NCBI GenBank assembly: GCA_000252485.1
Contig: JH611015.1
Location: 1-35,992 of the forward strand
From: Prochloron didemni P4-Papua_New_Guinea
GTDB taxonomy: Bacteria > Cyanobacteriota > Cyanobacteriia > Cyanobacteriales > Prochloraceae
Direction of reading: 5' to 3'
Length of the DNA stretch: 35,992 bases
Under the pieces are notes generated by a model that had not been told where the DNA came from, ran no database searches, and saw only the letters and a program-made list of their open reading frames with translations. How positions within the stretch are numbered: the first letter of the stretch is position 1; each line of letters starts with the position of its first letter. The position numbers were made by a program, and so were the translations under genes. Below, piece by piece: positions 27,695 to 35,992 of the stretch.

Positions 27695-29116
27695 ATGGCC
27701 GATCTAACTGCCGGAATGAACTGCTTCACCTCAATTTCCACTAATACGCTTTTTTCTCCTCTACTAGCAACAACAACAGAAACGGAAGCAGAAGCTCCAA
27801 CCCTGATTTTTGCAGGAGTTCTGCTCAGTTTAGTAGCTATTTACTTCGCCAGCAAACTTGGTGGGGAAATTTGCGCCCGCATCAACTTACCACCAGTGCT
27901 AGGGGAACTGGTTGCTGGGGTGGTGATCGGAATTTCTGCTTTTCACATTCTCGTCTTCCCGGAAAGCAGTTCCGACACAACCAACTCCTTAATTATTAAA
28001 TTGCTTCAAACCACTGCTGGTTTGAGTCCTGAAGCAGTGACCTCAGTGTTTGCCAGTCAAAGCGAAGTGATTTCCCTCTTAGCGGAACTGGGGGTTGTGA
28101 TTCTTCTATTTGAGATTGGCTTAGAATCGGATCTGGAAGAACTAATTCGTGTTGGTCCTCAAGCAGCGGTAGTAGCTGTTGTGGGGGTAGTGGCTCCTTT
28201 TGCTACCGGTACGGCAGGTTTGATTTACCTATTTAACATTCCTGTGGTTCCAGCAATTTTTGCCGGTGCTGCTCTGACAGCCACTAGTATTGGTATTACC
28301 GCTAAGGTGCTGGCAGAAATAGGACAGCTCACTTCCAAAGAAGGTCAAATTATTATTGGTGCTGCAGTTCTAGATGATGTTTTAGGCATTATCGTTCTCG
28401 CTGTGGTTGCCAGTCTCGCCAAAACTGGTGAAGTTCAAATTAGCAACATTATCTATTTGATTATTAGCGCTGGTGTTTTCCTGATTGGCTCTATTTTCAT
28501 CGGTCGTTTCCTCAGTCCTTACTTGGTGGGACTGGTTAATCAGATGAAAACTCGAGGTCAGCTATTATTGACTTCCCTGATTTTTGCCTTTATCCTCTCT
28601 TACATTGCTACTGTAATTAACCTGGAAGCAATTTTGGGAGCTTTTGCCGCTGGTCTGATCTTGGCGGAAACAGAAAAGCGAAAAGAACTGGAAGAACAGA
28701 TAATTCCTGTAGCCGATGTTTTTGTTCCCATTTTCTTTGTCTGTGTGGGAGCTAAAACAGACCTGAGCGTTTTGAACCCAGCGGTAGAGAGCAACCGAGA
28801 AGGGTTAATTATTGCCACTTTTCTGATTGTGGTTGCTATCCTAGGTAAAGTCATCACCGGTTTTACTGTGTTCGGTCAGGACAATTTGAATAAAATTGCC
28901 ATCGGCGTGGGCATGATTCCTAGAGGGGAAGTGGGTTTGGTATTTGTTAGTGTTGGTGCTGCTAGTGGTGCGCTTTCTGACTCTACCGAGGCAGCGATTA
29001 TTATGATGGTAATCTTGACTACCTTTATTGCTCCTCCCTTGTTAAGGGTGGTGTTTAAGCAACCAGTAGGGGAAATATCTCCTTTAGAGGAGAAAAAGGC
29101 TATCGACCAACAATAA
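27695..29116 (+). CDS. Cation:proton antiporter (CPA2; NapA/KefB-like)
   Basis: Polytopic hydrophobic protein: INLPPVLGELVAGVVIGISAFHIL; LGVVILLFEIGLESDLEELIRVG; TATSIGITAKVL; AVLDDVLGIIVLAVV; GVGMIPRGEVGLVFVSVGAASG. Confidence 0.9.
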   Translation: MADLTAGMNCFTSISTNTLFSPLLATTTETEAEAPTLIFAGVLLSLVAIYFASKLGGEICARINLPPVLGELVAGVVIGISAFHILVFPESSSDTTNSLIIKLLQTTAGLSPEAVTSVFASQSEVISLLAELGVVILLFEIGLESDLEELIRVGPQAAVVAVVGVVAPFATGTAGLIYLFNIPVVPAIFAGAALTATSIGITAKVLAEIGQLTSKEGQIIIGAAVLDDVLGIIVLAVVASLAKTGEVQISNIIYLIISAGVFLIGSIFIGRFLSPYLVGLVNQMKTRGQLLLTSLIFAFILSYIATVINLEAILGAFAAGLILAETEKRKELEEQIIPVADVFVPIFFVCVGAKTDLSVLNPAVESNREGLIIATFLIVVAILGKVITGFTVFGQDNLNKIAIGVGMIPRGEVGLVFVSVGAASGALSDSTEAAIIMMVILTTFIAPPLLRVVFKQPVGEISPLEEKKAIDQQ

Positions 29117-29316
29117 GGTTAAAACTAGGCCCCTAGATAATCTATCCCCCCATCTAAATTAAAATTTTAGAGTTTTGGGTCAGGTTTTTGTCACTTTTGC
29201 AGAAACTTAAGCTACTCTATTTACGTCCTTAAATAGAGGAATAGATAACAAAATAATAGGGAAAAGCTAGGAACGAGCTATTCCCCTTCCCACCGTTTTT
29301 TGCAGGAGCAACAAAA

Positions 29317-31200
29317 GTGAGACTTTACTTGTTACTACTGAGTTTTTTCAGTTTTTTTCTATTCTCGTCTTCCGCTTTAGCGGGGCAACTGACTTACTGG
29401 CGATTCAATCCTCAGAGCAACCAACTGGTTTTTACTACAGACGAAGGAGTTCAACCCAAAGCACAGTTAATTCCCAATCCGACTCGCTTGGTTATTGATT
29501 TACCAGGAACTATCTTAGGTCGTCCTAGTGTCTCCGAGCAATTTGGAGGCATAATTCGGAGTATGCGAGTTGGGCAGTTCAACGAGCAAATAACTCGTTT
29601 GGTCATTGAATTAGCACCGGGATATACTATCGATCCCCAAAAAGTTGTATTTAGGGGAAGTTCTCCGAGGCAATGGTCAGTACAGTTACCTAGACCAGAA
29701 AGAATCGAACTTCCACCACCACCACCGCCTATTGTTCAACAACCACCAAAACCATCCCCTCCCGTCACTCCACCTCGTCCCACTCCACCTCCTCCACCAA
29801 GAGAAAATCCTCCTGTTGCTTCAACTCCAACCGTTAGGGAACCTGAATATTTTCGAGTAACTAACAATGGTTTATTCCTTCGTCTTGAGGAACAAGAACC
29901 ACAAAAGATTGTTGTTAAGCGAAGTCGCGATCGCCGTCAAATTGATTTTTATTTAGATGAAATTACATTTCCTGCGGATCTCGCGGGGAGAACATTAGAG
30001 GTAAATCGCTATGGAGTCAGTACGGTTGAATTTTTTCAATCTCCTACATCTTCTCCCGTGGGTCGTCTGACTTTGAATGTTACCCAAGACAGTCCGGATT
30101 GGCGAGCATTGGTTACCAGATCTGGTGATTTAGTGCTTCTACCGAAGGGAGGTATTAATGCGGTTCCCGACAATAGGCAAAGTAGTTCTGGAAACAGGAG
30201 ACCAGCTATTCCAGTTCCAGAGCAAGCAAAAATAGAGTCCATTGAATTAGCCGGTAATGGAACTCACCTTTTGATTAAGGCTGACAGACCTATTACAGCT
30301 ACTTATAGCGGGAATGGCCAAAAGAGAATTTACGAAATTACTATTGCCAATGCTCAACTGGACAGAAACTTCAGGGGAAGACAACTCAGTCGCATGAATC
30401 CCAAGGTGCAGGTGCTGCAACGAGATGAGTATAATCTTGTGATTCAAGTACAGCCAACTGAGACAGTAAACATCGGCGAACTGAATCAATTGAGCGATCG
30501 CTTACTCGCTCTGGAACTGCGACCTGTAGAAACACAAATATCACGGATTCCTCAACACACTCCTCTTGAAAATAATTCTTCTGGGCCTAGTATTATCGAC
30601 GTTCCTCCACCAGAAACAAGAACCGAATCCCCACCACAGAACCCACCCAATACTCGCCTTGTAGTAGTTGTGGATCCGGGACATGGAGGAAAAGATCCGG
30701 GGGCGATCGGAATCCTACAAACCAGGGAAAAAGATCTAGTTATCGATATCTCGCTTCATTTACAACAGTTTCTTTCCCAACATGGAATTGGAGTACTGAT
30801 GACCCGAGAGAGGGATTTGTTTGTCAGCCTTGAGGGCAGAAGCCAAATGGCTAATCGAGCTGGGGCCGATCTGTTTGTCAGTATTCACGCTAATGCTATC
30901 AGCATGCAGCGACCTGATGTCAATGGTTTGGAGACTTATTATTTTCAGAGCGGTCGCGGACTGGCAGATGCAATTCACCGAAACGTTCGCCAACGAATCA
31001 CTACCATTAGAGACCGTAGAGTAAGGCGAGCCCGTTTTTATGTCTTGCGCAAAACCAGAATGCCATCAGTTTTAGTAGAAGTGGGTTTTGTTACTGGAAA
31101 TGAAGACGTATACAGACTTAGAGATGCTGATTACCGTAAGCGTATGGCAGAAGCTATAGGCTATGGAATCTTAGAATACATTAGAACAAGTGGACTGTAG
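29317..31200 (+). CDS. N-acetylmuramoyl-L-alanine amidase with AMIN domain(s)
   Basis: Signal peptide; AMIN-like LVIDLPGTILGRPS; Pro-rich linker; amidase_3 core VVVDPGHGGKDPGAIGILQTREKDLVIDISLHL...SIHANAI...SVLVEVGFVTGNEDVYRL. GTG start. Confidence 0.92.
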   Translation: MRLYLLLLSFFSFFLFSSSALAGQLTYWRFNPQSNQLVFTTDEGVQPKAQLIPNPTRLVIDLPGTILGRPSVSEQFGGIIRSMRVGQFNEQITRLVIELAPGYTIDPQKVVFRGSSPRQWSVQLPRPERIELPPPPPPIVQQPPKPSPPVTPPRPTPPPPPRENPPVASTPTVREPEYFRVTNNGLFLRLEEQEPQKIVVKRSRDRRQIDFYLDEITFPADLAGRTLEVNRYGVSTVEFFQSPTSSPVGRLTLNVTQDSPDWRALVTRSGDLVLLPKGGINAVPDNRQSSSGNRRPAIPVPEQAKIESIELAGNGTHLLIKADRPITATYSGNGQKRIYEITIANAQLDRNFRGRQLSRMNPKVQVLQRDEYNLVIQVQPTETVNIGELNQLSDRLLALELRPVETQISRIPQHTPLENNSSGPSIIDVPPPETRTESPPQNPPNTRLVVVVDPGHGGKDPGAIGILQTREKDLVIDISLHLQQFLSQHGIGVLMTRERDLFVSLEGRSQMANRAGADLFVSIHANAISMQRPDVNGLETYYFQSGRGLADAIHRNVRQRITTIRDRRVRRARFYVLRKTRMPSVLVEVGFVTGNEDVYRLRDADYRKRMAEAIGYGILEYIRTSGL

Positions 31201-31238
31201 GTATATTTTCCATATAACGTATTGGAGTTTAACTTGCC

Positions 31239-32174
31239 TTGTCATCATCTAATTTTTGCGACTCTCAGCTAGACCAATCTGCTCAATCCCTACCCAAGAA
31301 AGAGTTAAAATACGATCCAGCAAAAATCTGCTCAACAGCACCTATTGGTATTTTTGATAGCGGTGTCGGCGGTCTTACTGTCTTACTTCAATTTTATCGA
31401 GGATTACCTCAAGAATCGGTTCTTTACTTTGCCGATACAGCTAGACTGCCTTATGGTTCTCGCTCTCCAGAGGAAATTTTGCAGTTTGTTCGCGAAATTC
31501 TGACTTGGATGAGGTCGCAAGGTGTTAAGATGGTAGTGATGGCCTGTAATACCAGTTCCGCTCTTGCACTAAACAAGGTTCGTTCTGAATTTAATCTGCC
31601 TATTGTGGGACTGATATTACCGGCATCTAGAGCTGCTGTGGTTCAGGGTAAACGTATTGGGGTGATTGCTACTAACGCTACTGCTGCTAGTAATGCTTAT
31701 CTACAGGCCATCAGCGAAGTTGAACCCTTAGCAAAAGTGTGGCAAGTGGGCTGTCCAGAATTCGTGCCTCTGATCGAGCAAAACAGAATCGCCGATCCTT
31801 ATACAAAAAAAATAGCAAGGCAGTACCTAGCTCCTTTAGTTGAAGAGAAAATAGATACACTAATTTATGGCTGCACTCACTATCCCTATCTGGCTAAAGT
31901 AATAAAACAAATCTTACCACCTTCGGTCAAATTGGTAGACCCTGCTGAACATGTAGTTAAAACAGCTCAACAAGAACTAGAATTGATAGGCATTAAAAAC
32001 AATTTACCACCCCTACCTACTCGTTTTTGCGTTAGTGGTTCTCCTAGCAAGTTTGTCCAACTCTCTCGTCAGTGGCTAGGTTTCGATCCGAAAGTTGAAA
32101 AAGTCTGCCTTCCATTGCCATCCACTACTCCTGTCAGCACCCCGCGCCCTCTGCAGCGGGGCTTCATGCCCTAA
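31239..32174 (+). CDS. murI: Glutamate racemase
   Basis: PIGIFDSGVGGLTVLLQFYRGLPQESVLYFADTARLPYGSRSPEEI; VVMACNTSSALAL; LIYGCTHYPYL. Native end probably near VEKVCLP; the last residues lie in an IS605-like end. TTG start. Confidence 0.92.
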   Translation: MSSSNFCDSQLDQSAQSLPKKELKYDPAKICSTAPIGIFDSGVGGLTVLLQFYRGLPQESVLYFADTARLPYGSRSPEEILQFVREILTWMRSQGVKMVVMACNTSSALALNKVRSEFNLPIVGLILPASRAAVVQGKRIGVIATNATAASNAYLQAISEVEPLAKVWQVGCPEFVPLIEQNRIADPYTKKIARQYLAPLVEEKIDTLIYGCTHYPYLAKVIKQILPPSVKLVDPAEHVVKTAQQELELIGIKNNLPPLPTRFCVSGSPSKFVQLSRQWLGFDPKVEKVCLPLPSTTPVSTPRPLQRGFMP

Positions 32175-32400
32175 ACCTTTAGCTAGCTGACCAGTCTAAG
32201 TTCTCTTTATGGGAACTACGTTATCGGGAAGCGTTGAAGTTCCTACCCTGGGATGCGTGCCAGTGCCAGGCTCTAGAACCGAGTCGTTAAACAGCTCTAC
32301 GAGGGGTAAAGCAGTGCGGCTTGGATAGTACCGACCGATAACCTTGACGAGGCAAACTTACCCCAGAAATGGGAGTTTATGAGGGACTTTACCGTCTCTC
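32131..32400 (-). mobile_element. Solo IS200/IS605-like 3' end (omegaRNA/right-end relic) without tnpB
   Basis: gtcagcaccccgcgccctctgcagcggggcttcatgccctaaacctttagctagctgaccagtctaagttct...gggaactacgttatcgggaagcg closely matches 35897-35992. Confidence 0.55.
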
Positions 32401-32536
32401 TCCCTTTACGGGGATGGCGGATAAATCCGTGGTCCCTGAGCGCTCGCCCTGCCTGCCTCCTCAACTTCATCCGCTCCTTAAAACGTCGCGGTTTCCGTTT
32501 TCCCGAGAAATATCATGAGTCTAGAATCTTAGAACC

Positions 32537-32584
32537 AAGAAGTTCGAGAGTGTTAGGTTAATTGACCTCGCTCTCGAACTTCTT
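32537..32584. terminator. Strong hairpin (14-bp perfect arms aagaagttcgagag / ctctcgaacttctt)
   Basis: Direct reading; a 20-nt interior contains a further aggt/acct pairing. Could be a bidirectional terminator or an element end. Confidence 0.6.
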
Positions 32585-32783
32585 ATCGTGTTTGGAAATT
32601 CTTTAGACCCCATAGCGTTAGAGTAATATATGGGATCTTCTTTAGACAATAATTGTGGGATAAATTCTTGGTTTTAAGCAATCTCAAGTTATTTAGCAAT
32701 AAAAGGTCGGTTTCTTCTCTGGAGAGCTTGGCTTAAAATAAGTGTAAACTTTCGTAACTCTCGCTCCGAAACCGGGCTAATCC

Positions 32784-33752
32784 ATGATATCTGTTACCAA
32801 TCTCTTTGCTTCCATCGATACTGACCTGCAGCTTTTAACAGCAAACCTCAAAAAACTAATTGGCGCACGCCATCCCATTTTAGGAACTGCTGCCGAACAT
32901 TTATTTGAGGCTGGAGGAAAGCGGGTCAGACCAGCTATTGTCTTTTTGGTCTCCCGAGCGACTATGCTAGATCGAGATATTACGACCCGTCATCGACGTC
33001 TGGCTGAAATCACAGAAATGATACACACAGCTAGCCTGATTCACGATGATGTGGTTGATGAAGCAGAAATCCGCCGCAATGTACCCACAGTGAATAATTT
33101 ATTTGACAACCGCATCGCTATACTAGCGGGGGATTTCCTCTTTGCTCAATCTTCTTGGTATTTAGCTAACCTAGATAACTTGGAAGTAGTCAAGCTCCTC
33201 TCAGAAGTAATTAGAGACTTTGCCGAAGGAGAAATCCAACAAGGATTAAATCATTTCGATACTAACTTGTCTTTTCAAGCCTACTTGCACAAGAGTTATT
33301 GCAAAACAGCTTCTTTAATGGCCAACAGTGCTAAAGCAGCCGCCTTATTAAGCGAGGCTTCGAGGGAAGTAGCGGAAAATTTATATGAGTATGGACGTAA
33401 TATCGGTTTGGCTTTTCAAATTGTAGACGACATTTTAGATTTCACGGCTTCCACCGAAACATTGGGTAAACCAGTAGCTTCAGATCTCATTGGGGGTAAT
33501 CTAACTGCTCCAGTACTGTATGCTTTGGAAGAACAGCCCTATTTAGAAACCCTAATTGAGGGGAAATTTAGCGAAGATGGGGATCTGGAAAAAGCCCTTA
33601 CTCTGATTCGAGAAAGTTCCAGTATCGATCGCTCTCGGGAATTAGCTTATCGGTATTCGAGAATGGCAATGGAAAATCTGGCTTGTCTAGAACCCTCAGA
33701 ACCTGCTAGCGCTCTGAAGGAACTAGCGGATTATGTTGTTAGTAGGATTTAA
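32784..33752 (+). CDS. sds: Solanesyl-type polyprenyl diphosphate synthase
   Basis: GGKRVRPAIVFLVSRAT; LIHDDVVDEAEIRRNVPTVN; ILAGDFLFAQSSWYLANL; GLAFQIVDDILDFTAS. Confidence 0.93.
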   Translation: MISVTNLFASIDTDLQLLTANLKKLIGARHPILGTAAEHLFEAGGKRVRPAIVFLVSRATMLDRDITTRHRRLAEITEMIHTASLIHDDVVDEAEIRRNVPTVNNLFDNRIAILAGDFLFAQSSWYLANLDNLEVVKLLSEVIRDFAEGEIQQGLNHFDTNLSFQAYLHKSYCKTASLMANSAKAAALLSEASREVAENLYEYGRNIGLAFQIVDDILDFTASTETLGKPVASDLIGGNLTAPVLYALEEQPYLETLIEGKFSEDGDLEKALTLIRESSSIDRSRELAYRYSRMAMENLACLEPSEPASALKELADYVVSRI

Positions 33753-33850
33753 CGCTGCCTACCTCTACGATAACGATAGTTTGTCAAGTTTTTTTTTAGC
33801 CAAGGATAGGTATGTTTAAACCCCACATTAGCAACTGATAGTGGTAATTT

Positions 33851-34486
33851 TTACGACCCATCGTTTAGTTCCAGAAGTTGTTGGCTCTTGGCAGCATTTT
33901 TTCGATCTAACTGCCAAGCAATTGCATTTATAATCAGCTTGCCATTTCCTGTACAATCTTGTTGATATTCTTCCTGTTCGGCGCACCGCTGGGCGGATCC
34001 CTTCGGGACCGCCTTCCCGATTCTTTCAATTATTTTGCCGTACTTTTTATCCTTGGCTAAATCCTTTTCTTCTGGCGTTAAAGGACGACTGCGATCTAAA
34101 ACTGCTTCAATTATTGGGATGTAAGGAACTCCTTCTTCTGTCGCTTCTTGTATTTCAATCTGAAGTTTTGTTAGTTGTATTATTTCTTGCGCTCCCTGCA
34201 AAACGGGAGGTAGGTTTTGTGGAATATCATTGTTTTTACGATGAATTGTATCATTATCTGGTCTAACGTAGAAAATGTTATCTTTGGTTATTCCATCGGG
34301 AAATTTATTGTCAGCTATTTCCCCATTGGCCCACATCTGATTAACTATGGATAAGGCTTTAGCTCGATTTTTCTCCGTGTCTCCACCTCTCCCTTCTACT
34401 TCAAGTAGTATCCCCTCTTGTTCTTCTGGAGGTTTTGATAAGTCGCTCACGGCAACATAATAAGTAACTGCTTTAGTCCTTGCCAT
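33851..34486 (-). CDS. Hypothetical protein
   Basis: 211-aa ORF; contains a repeat-derived segment VPKGSAQRCAE. Confidence 0.5.
   Translation of the reverse strand: MARTKAVTYYVAVSDLSKPPEEQEGILLEVEGRGGDTEKNRAKALSIVNQMWANGEIADNKFPDGITKDNIFYVRPDNDTIHRKNNDIPQNLPPVLQGAQEIIQLTKLQIEIQEATEEGVPYIPIIEAVLDRSRPLTPEEKDLAKDKKYGKIIERIGKAVPKGSAQRCAEQEEYQQDCTGNGKLIINAIAWQLDRKNAAKSQQLLELNDGS
33979..34014. repeat. GC-rich palindromic mini-repeat within the hypothetical ORF
   Basis: ggcgcaccgctgggcggatcccttcgggaccgcctt, with arms ggcgg.tccc / ggga.ccgcc. Confidence 0.55.
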
Positions 34487-34530
34487 TTTTCTTGATACTC
34501 CTTTCTTGACAAATTAGTGAATTAGATTTT

Positions 34531-35226
34531 TCAATTAATAATTAAATCTAAAATTGGCTGATTGGTTAAACAGCGCCAATGACAGGTAAATAAGTCTGGC
34601 TCTTGAACGCCAATACTGGCGATCGCCGGTGCTGCGGGAAAAGGCCAAAATCGGTCAAAGATAATGTCATTGCCGTGCAAGCTAAACTGCAACAAGTAAA
34701 CTGCTGGAGGTGCAGATAAACAAGTCAGCAGTTCATGGGCTAAATGATAAAGGGTTTGGCGTAGATTATCGGGTAAATGTACTGGTTGCTCATAAGAATT
34801 TGGTATTTCCCCTTCACAGATCGCTTCTCCATAAAGCGGTCCTTTTGAGGTCAGCACCACTGGTAGCCAAAGGTCGCCCAACCAATTTGGGTTTTTGCTG
34901 GTTTTAATTCCCCAATTTGTCTCTACCCAGTAGCGGGTGCTTTTAATATCTTTACAGGCTTGGTAGATAGAACGAGCAGGAAACTCAAATTCTTCTGGTA
35001 ACTCAATTGTTAAAGCACAGTAGATTAGGTCTTTACTATCATGTAGGGATGCATTGGCATTTAACAATAATTTTGCTGTCCCTACCATCTCTATCTCTAA
35101 TGGTTCGGAAGAATAAGCAGCTATTCCTTGCTTGAGTGCTGCCACCATTTTTGCGGTAACGGGGAACCCTGGCAATATTTTTCCCTCTTTGACTTCGGCG
35201 TTGGCAATAATTACAATCTTAGACAT
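34531..35226 (-). CDS. Conserved hypothetical protein
   Basis: ORF 34531..35241; MSKIVIIANAEVKEGKILPGFPVTAKMVAALKQ. Start taken at ATG 35226, overlapping the upstream stop. Confidence 0.6.
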   Translation of the reverse strand: MSKIVIIANAEVKEGKILPGFPVTAKMVAALKQGIAAYSSEPLEIEMVGTAKLLLNANASLHDSKDLIYCALTIELPEEFEFPARSIYQACKDIKSTRYWVETNWGIKTSKNPNWLGDLWLPVVLTSKGPLYGEAICEGEIPNSYEQPVHLPDNLRQTLYHLAHELLTCLSAPPAVYLLQFSLHGNDIIFDRFWPFPAAPAIASIGVQEPDLFTCHWRCLTNQPILDLIIN

Positions 35227-35782
35227 TACCAAACTCAGCAATAGAACGGGAATCTTGTGGCAATTCAGTAGAGACGTGCGGCCAGGTATCTAGCTTGGAA
35301 ACGGGTTCGTTGTTGGTGACTGCCAGAAGGTAGCGAACGTTTTGCAATTCTGTCTGGAGTTTTCGGTTTTCGCTTTGTAGTATTTCTACCTTCTCTTTAA
35401 CTGCTTCCAGGCGTTGGGAAAATTTCTGGCGATAAATATGGGGCAATTCTTCCAGTAGTTGTTCTAACATTTGAGTGTTTTCGGTCAATTCCCTTACCGA
35501 TCTCTCCAATTCCTCAATTTTCCCATCTTTTGCGCCGATCTGTTCTTCATAAAAGATGACCTGCTGTTCTAAATCTTGCAATTGGTTACGCAAGAGACCC
35601 ATTGGAACTGCTTGCCCTTGGTAAACGTATGTAGTGGGCTGAACATTTACATTCCCTTTAACTAATCGCAACAATTCTTGAGATAATTGTTCCACAAGCT
35701 GGTCTTTTAATTTTAACTCTTCTCGCAGACGAGAGTTTTCTGCTTGTAGAGTTGTCATTTGAGGATATTGAGTCTTATTCAC
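35219..35782 (-). CDS. Coiled-coil hypothetical protein
   Basis: Long heptad-like stretches (ENSRLREELKLKDQLVEQLSQELL; LQDLEQQVIFYEEQIGAKDGKIEELERSVRELTENTQMLEQLLEEL). Stop overlaps the start of the next gene. Confidence 0.65.
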   Translation of the reverse strand: MNKTQYPQMTTLQAENSRLREELKLKDQLVEQLSQELLRLVKGNVNVQPTTYVYQGQAVPMGLLRNQLQDLEQQVIFYEEQIGAKDGKIEELERSVRELTENTQMLEQLLEELPHIYRQKFSQRLEAVKEKVEILQSENRKLQTELQNVRYLLAVTNNEPVSKLDTWPHVSTELPQDSRSIAEFGNV

Positions 35783-35896
35783 GAGGACTTTCTGCTCCGA
35801 TAGTAGATAATTGCCATCGTTGATTTCAATGTCTGCAATTTTACCGCTACAATTCGGATCGCGGGTGACCCCTTGCCGACATTTAAGTTGGCTTTT

Positions 35897-35992
35897 GTCA
35901 GCACCCCGCTCTGAAGAGACGGGGCTTCAGGCCCTAGACATTTAGATAGCTGACCAGCCTAAGTTCTTCGAGAACTACGTTATCGGAAAGCG
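35897..35992 (-). mobile_element. IS200/IS605-like right end (omegaRNA-like 3' end); element continues beyond the window
   Basis: Minus strand ...gaacttaggctggtcagctatctaaatgtctagggcctgaagccccgtctcttcagagcggggtgctgac; related to 32131-32240. Confidence 0.55.

Noticed and set aside
32379-32561. Plus-strand 60-aa ORF downstream of murI
   Set aside because: Lies in or beside the IS605-like relic and ends in the hairpin at 32537-32584; no protein-family resemblance.
1-35992. tRNA or rRNA genes
   Set aside because: No cloverleaf/TTCGAATC-type T-arm context or rRNA sequence recognised on either strand by eye; a tRNAscan/Rfam search would be decisive.

Overview
This is a cyanobacterial chromosomal window: it has many HIP1-type GCGATCGC sites, flavodiiron proteins and a cyanobacterial housekeeping gene set. 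All assignments come from reading the supplied translations and the DNA by eye; no database search was run. Housekeeping genes: coaX (-), tandem flv3/flv1-like flavodiiron genes (+), TlyA-type methyltransferase (+), FHA protein (-), trpF (+), folE (-), accA (-), NapA/KefB-like antiporter (+), AMIN/amidase_3 protein (+), murI (+), sds-like prenyl synthase (+), and three small conserved hypotheticals (-). The largest locus (about 18.3-27.3 kb, -) is an olefin-synthase-type type I PKS (FAAL-ACP-KS-AT-KR-ACP-ST). Its thioesterase is split off by what looks like a 1-nt shift in a G6 tract, and its linkers are invaded in frame by low-complexity and palindromic repeats. An accessory island at about 10.7-17.3 kb carries a 5'-truncated WD40 gene, an orphan polymorphic-toxin C-terminus with a putative DUF4279-like immunity gene, and four 75-bp tandem repeats that read as 25-aa units. 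It also carries a STAND-type ATPase-TPR-TIR-like protein translationally coupled to an ATPase C-terminal fragment, and two Uma2 genes, one frameshifted in an A8 tract. IS200/IS605-like relics are present: an internally deleted TnpB with a structured 3' end, and two related 3'-end (omegaRNA-like) segments, one fused onto the end of murI. The best candidates for something new are the coupled ATPase-TPR-TIR-like locus with its toxin/repeat neighbourhood, and the repeat-invaded, split olefin synthase.
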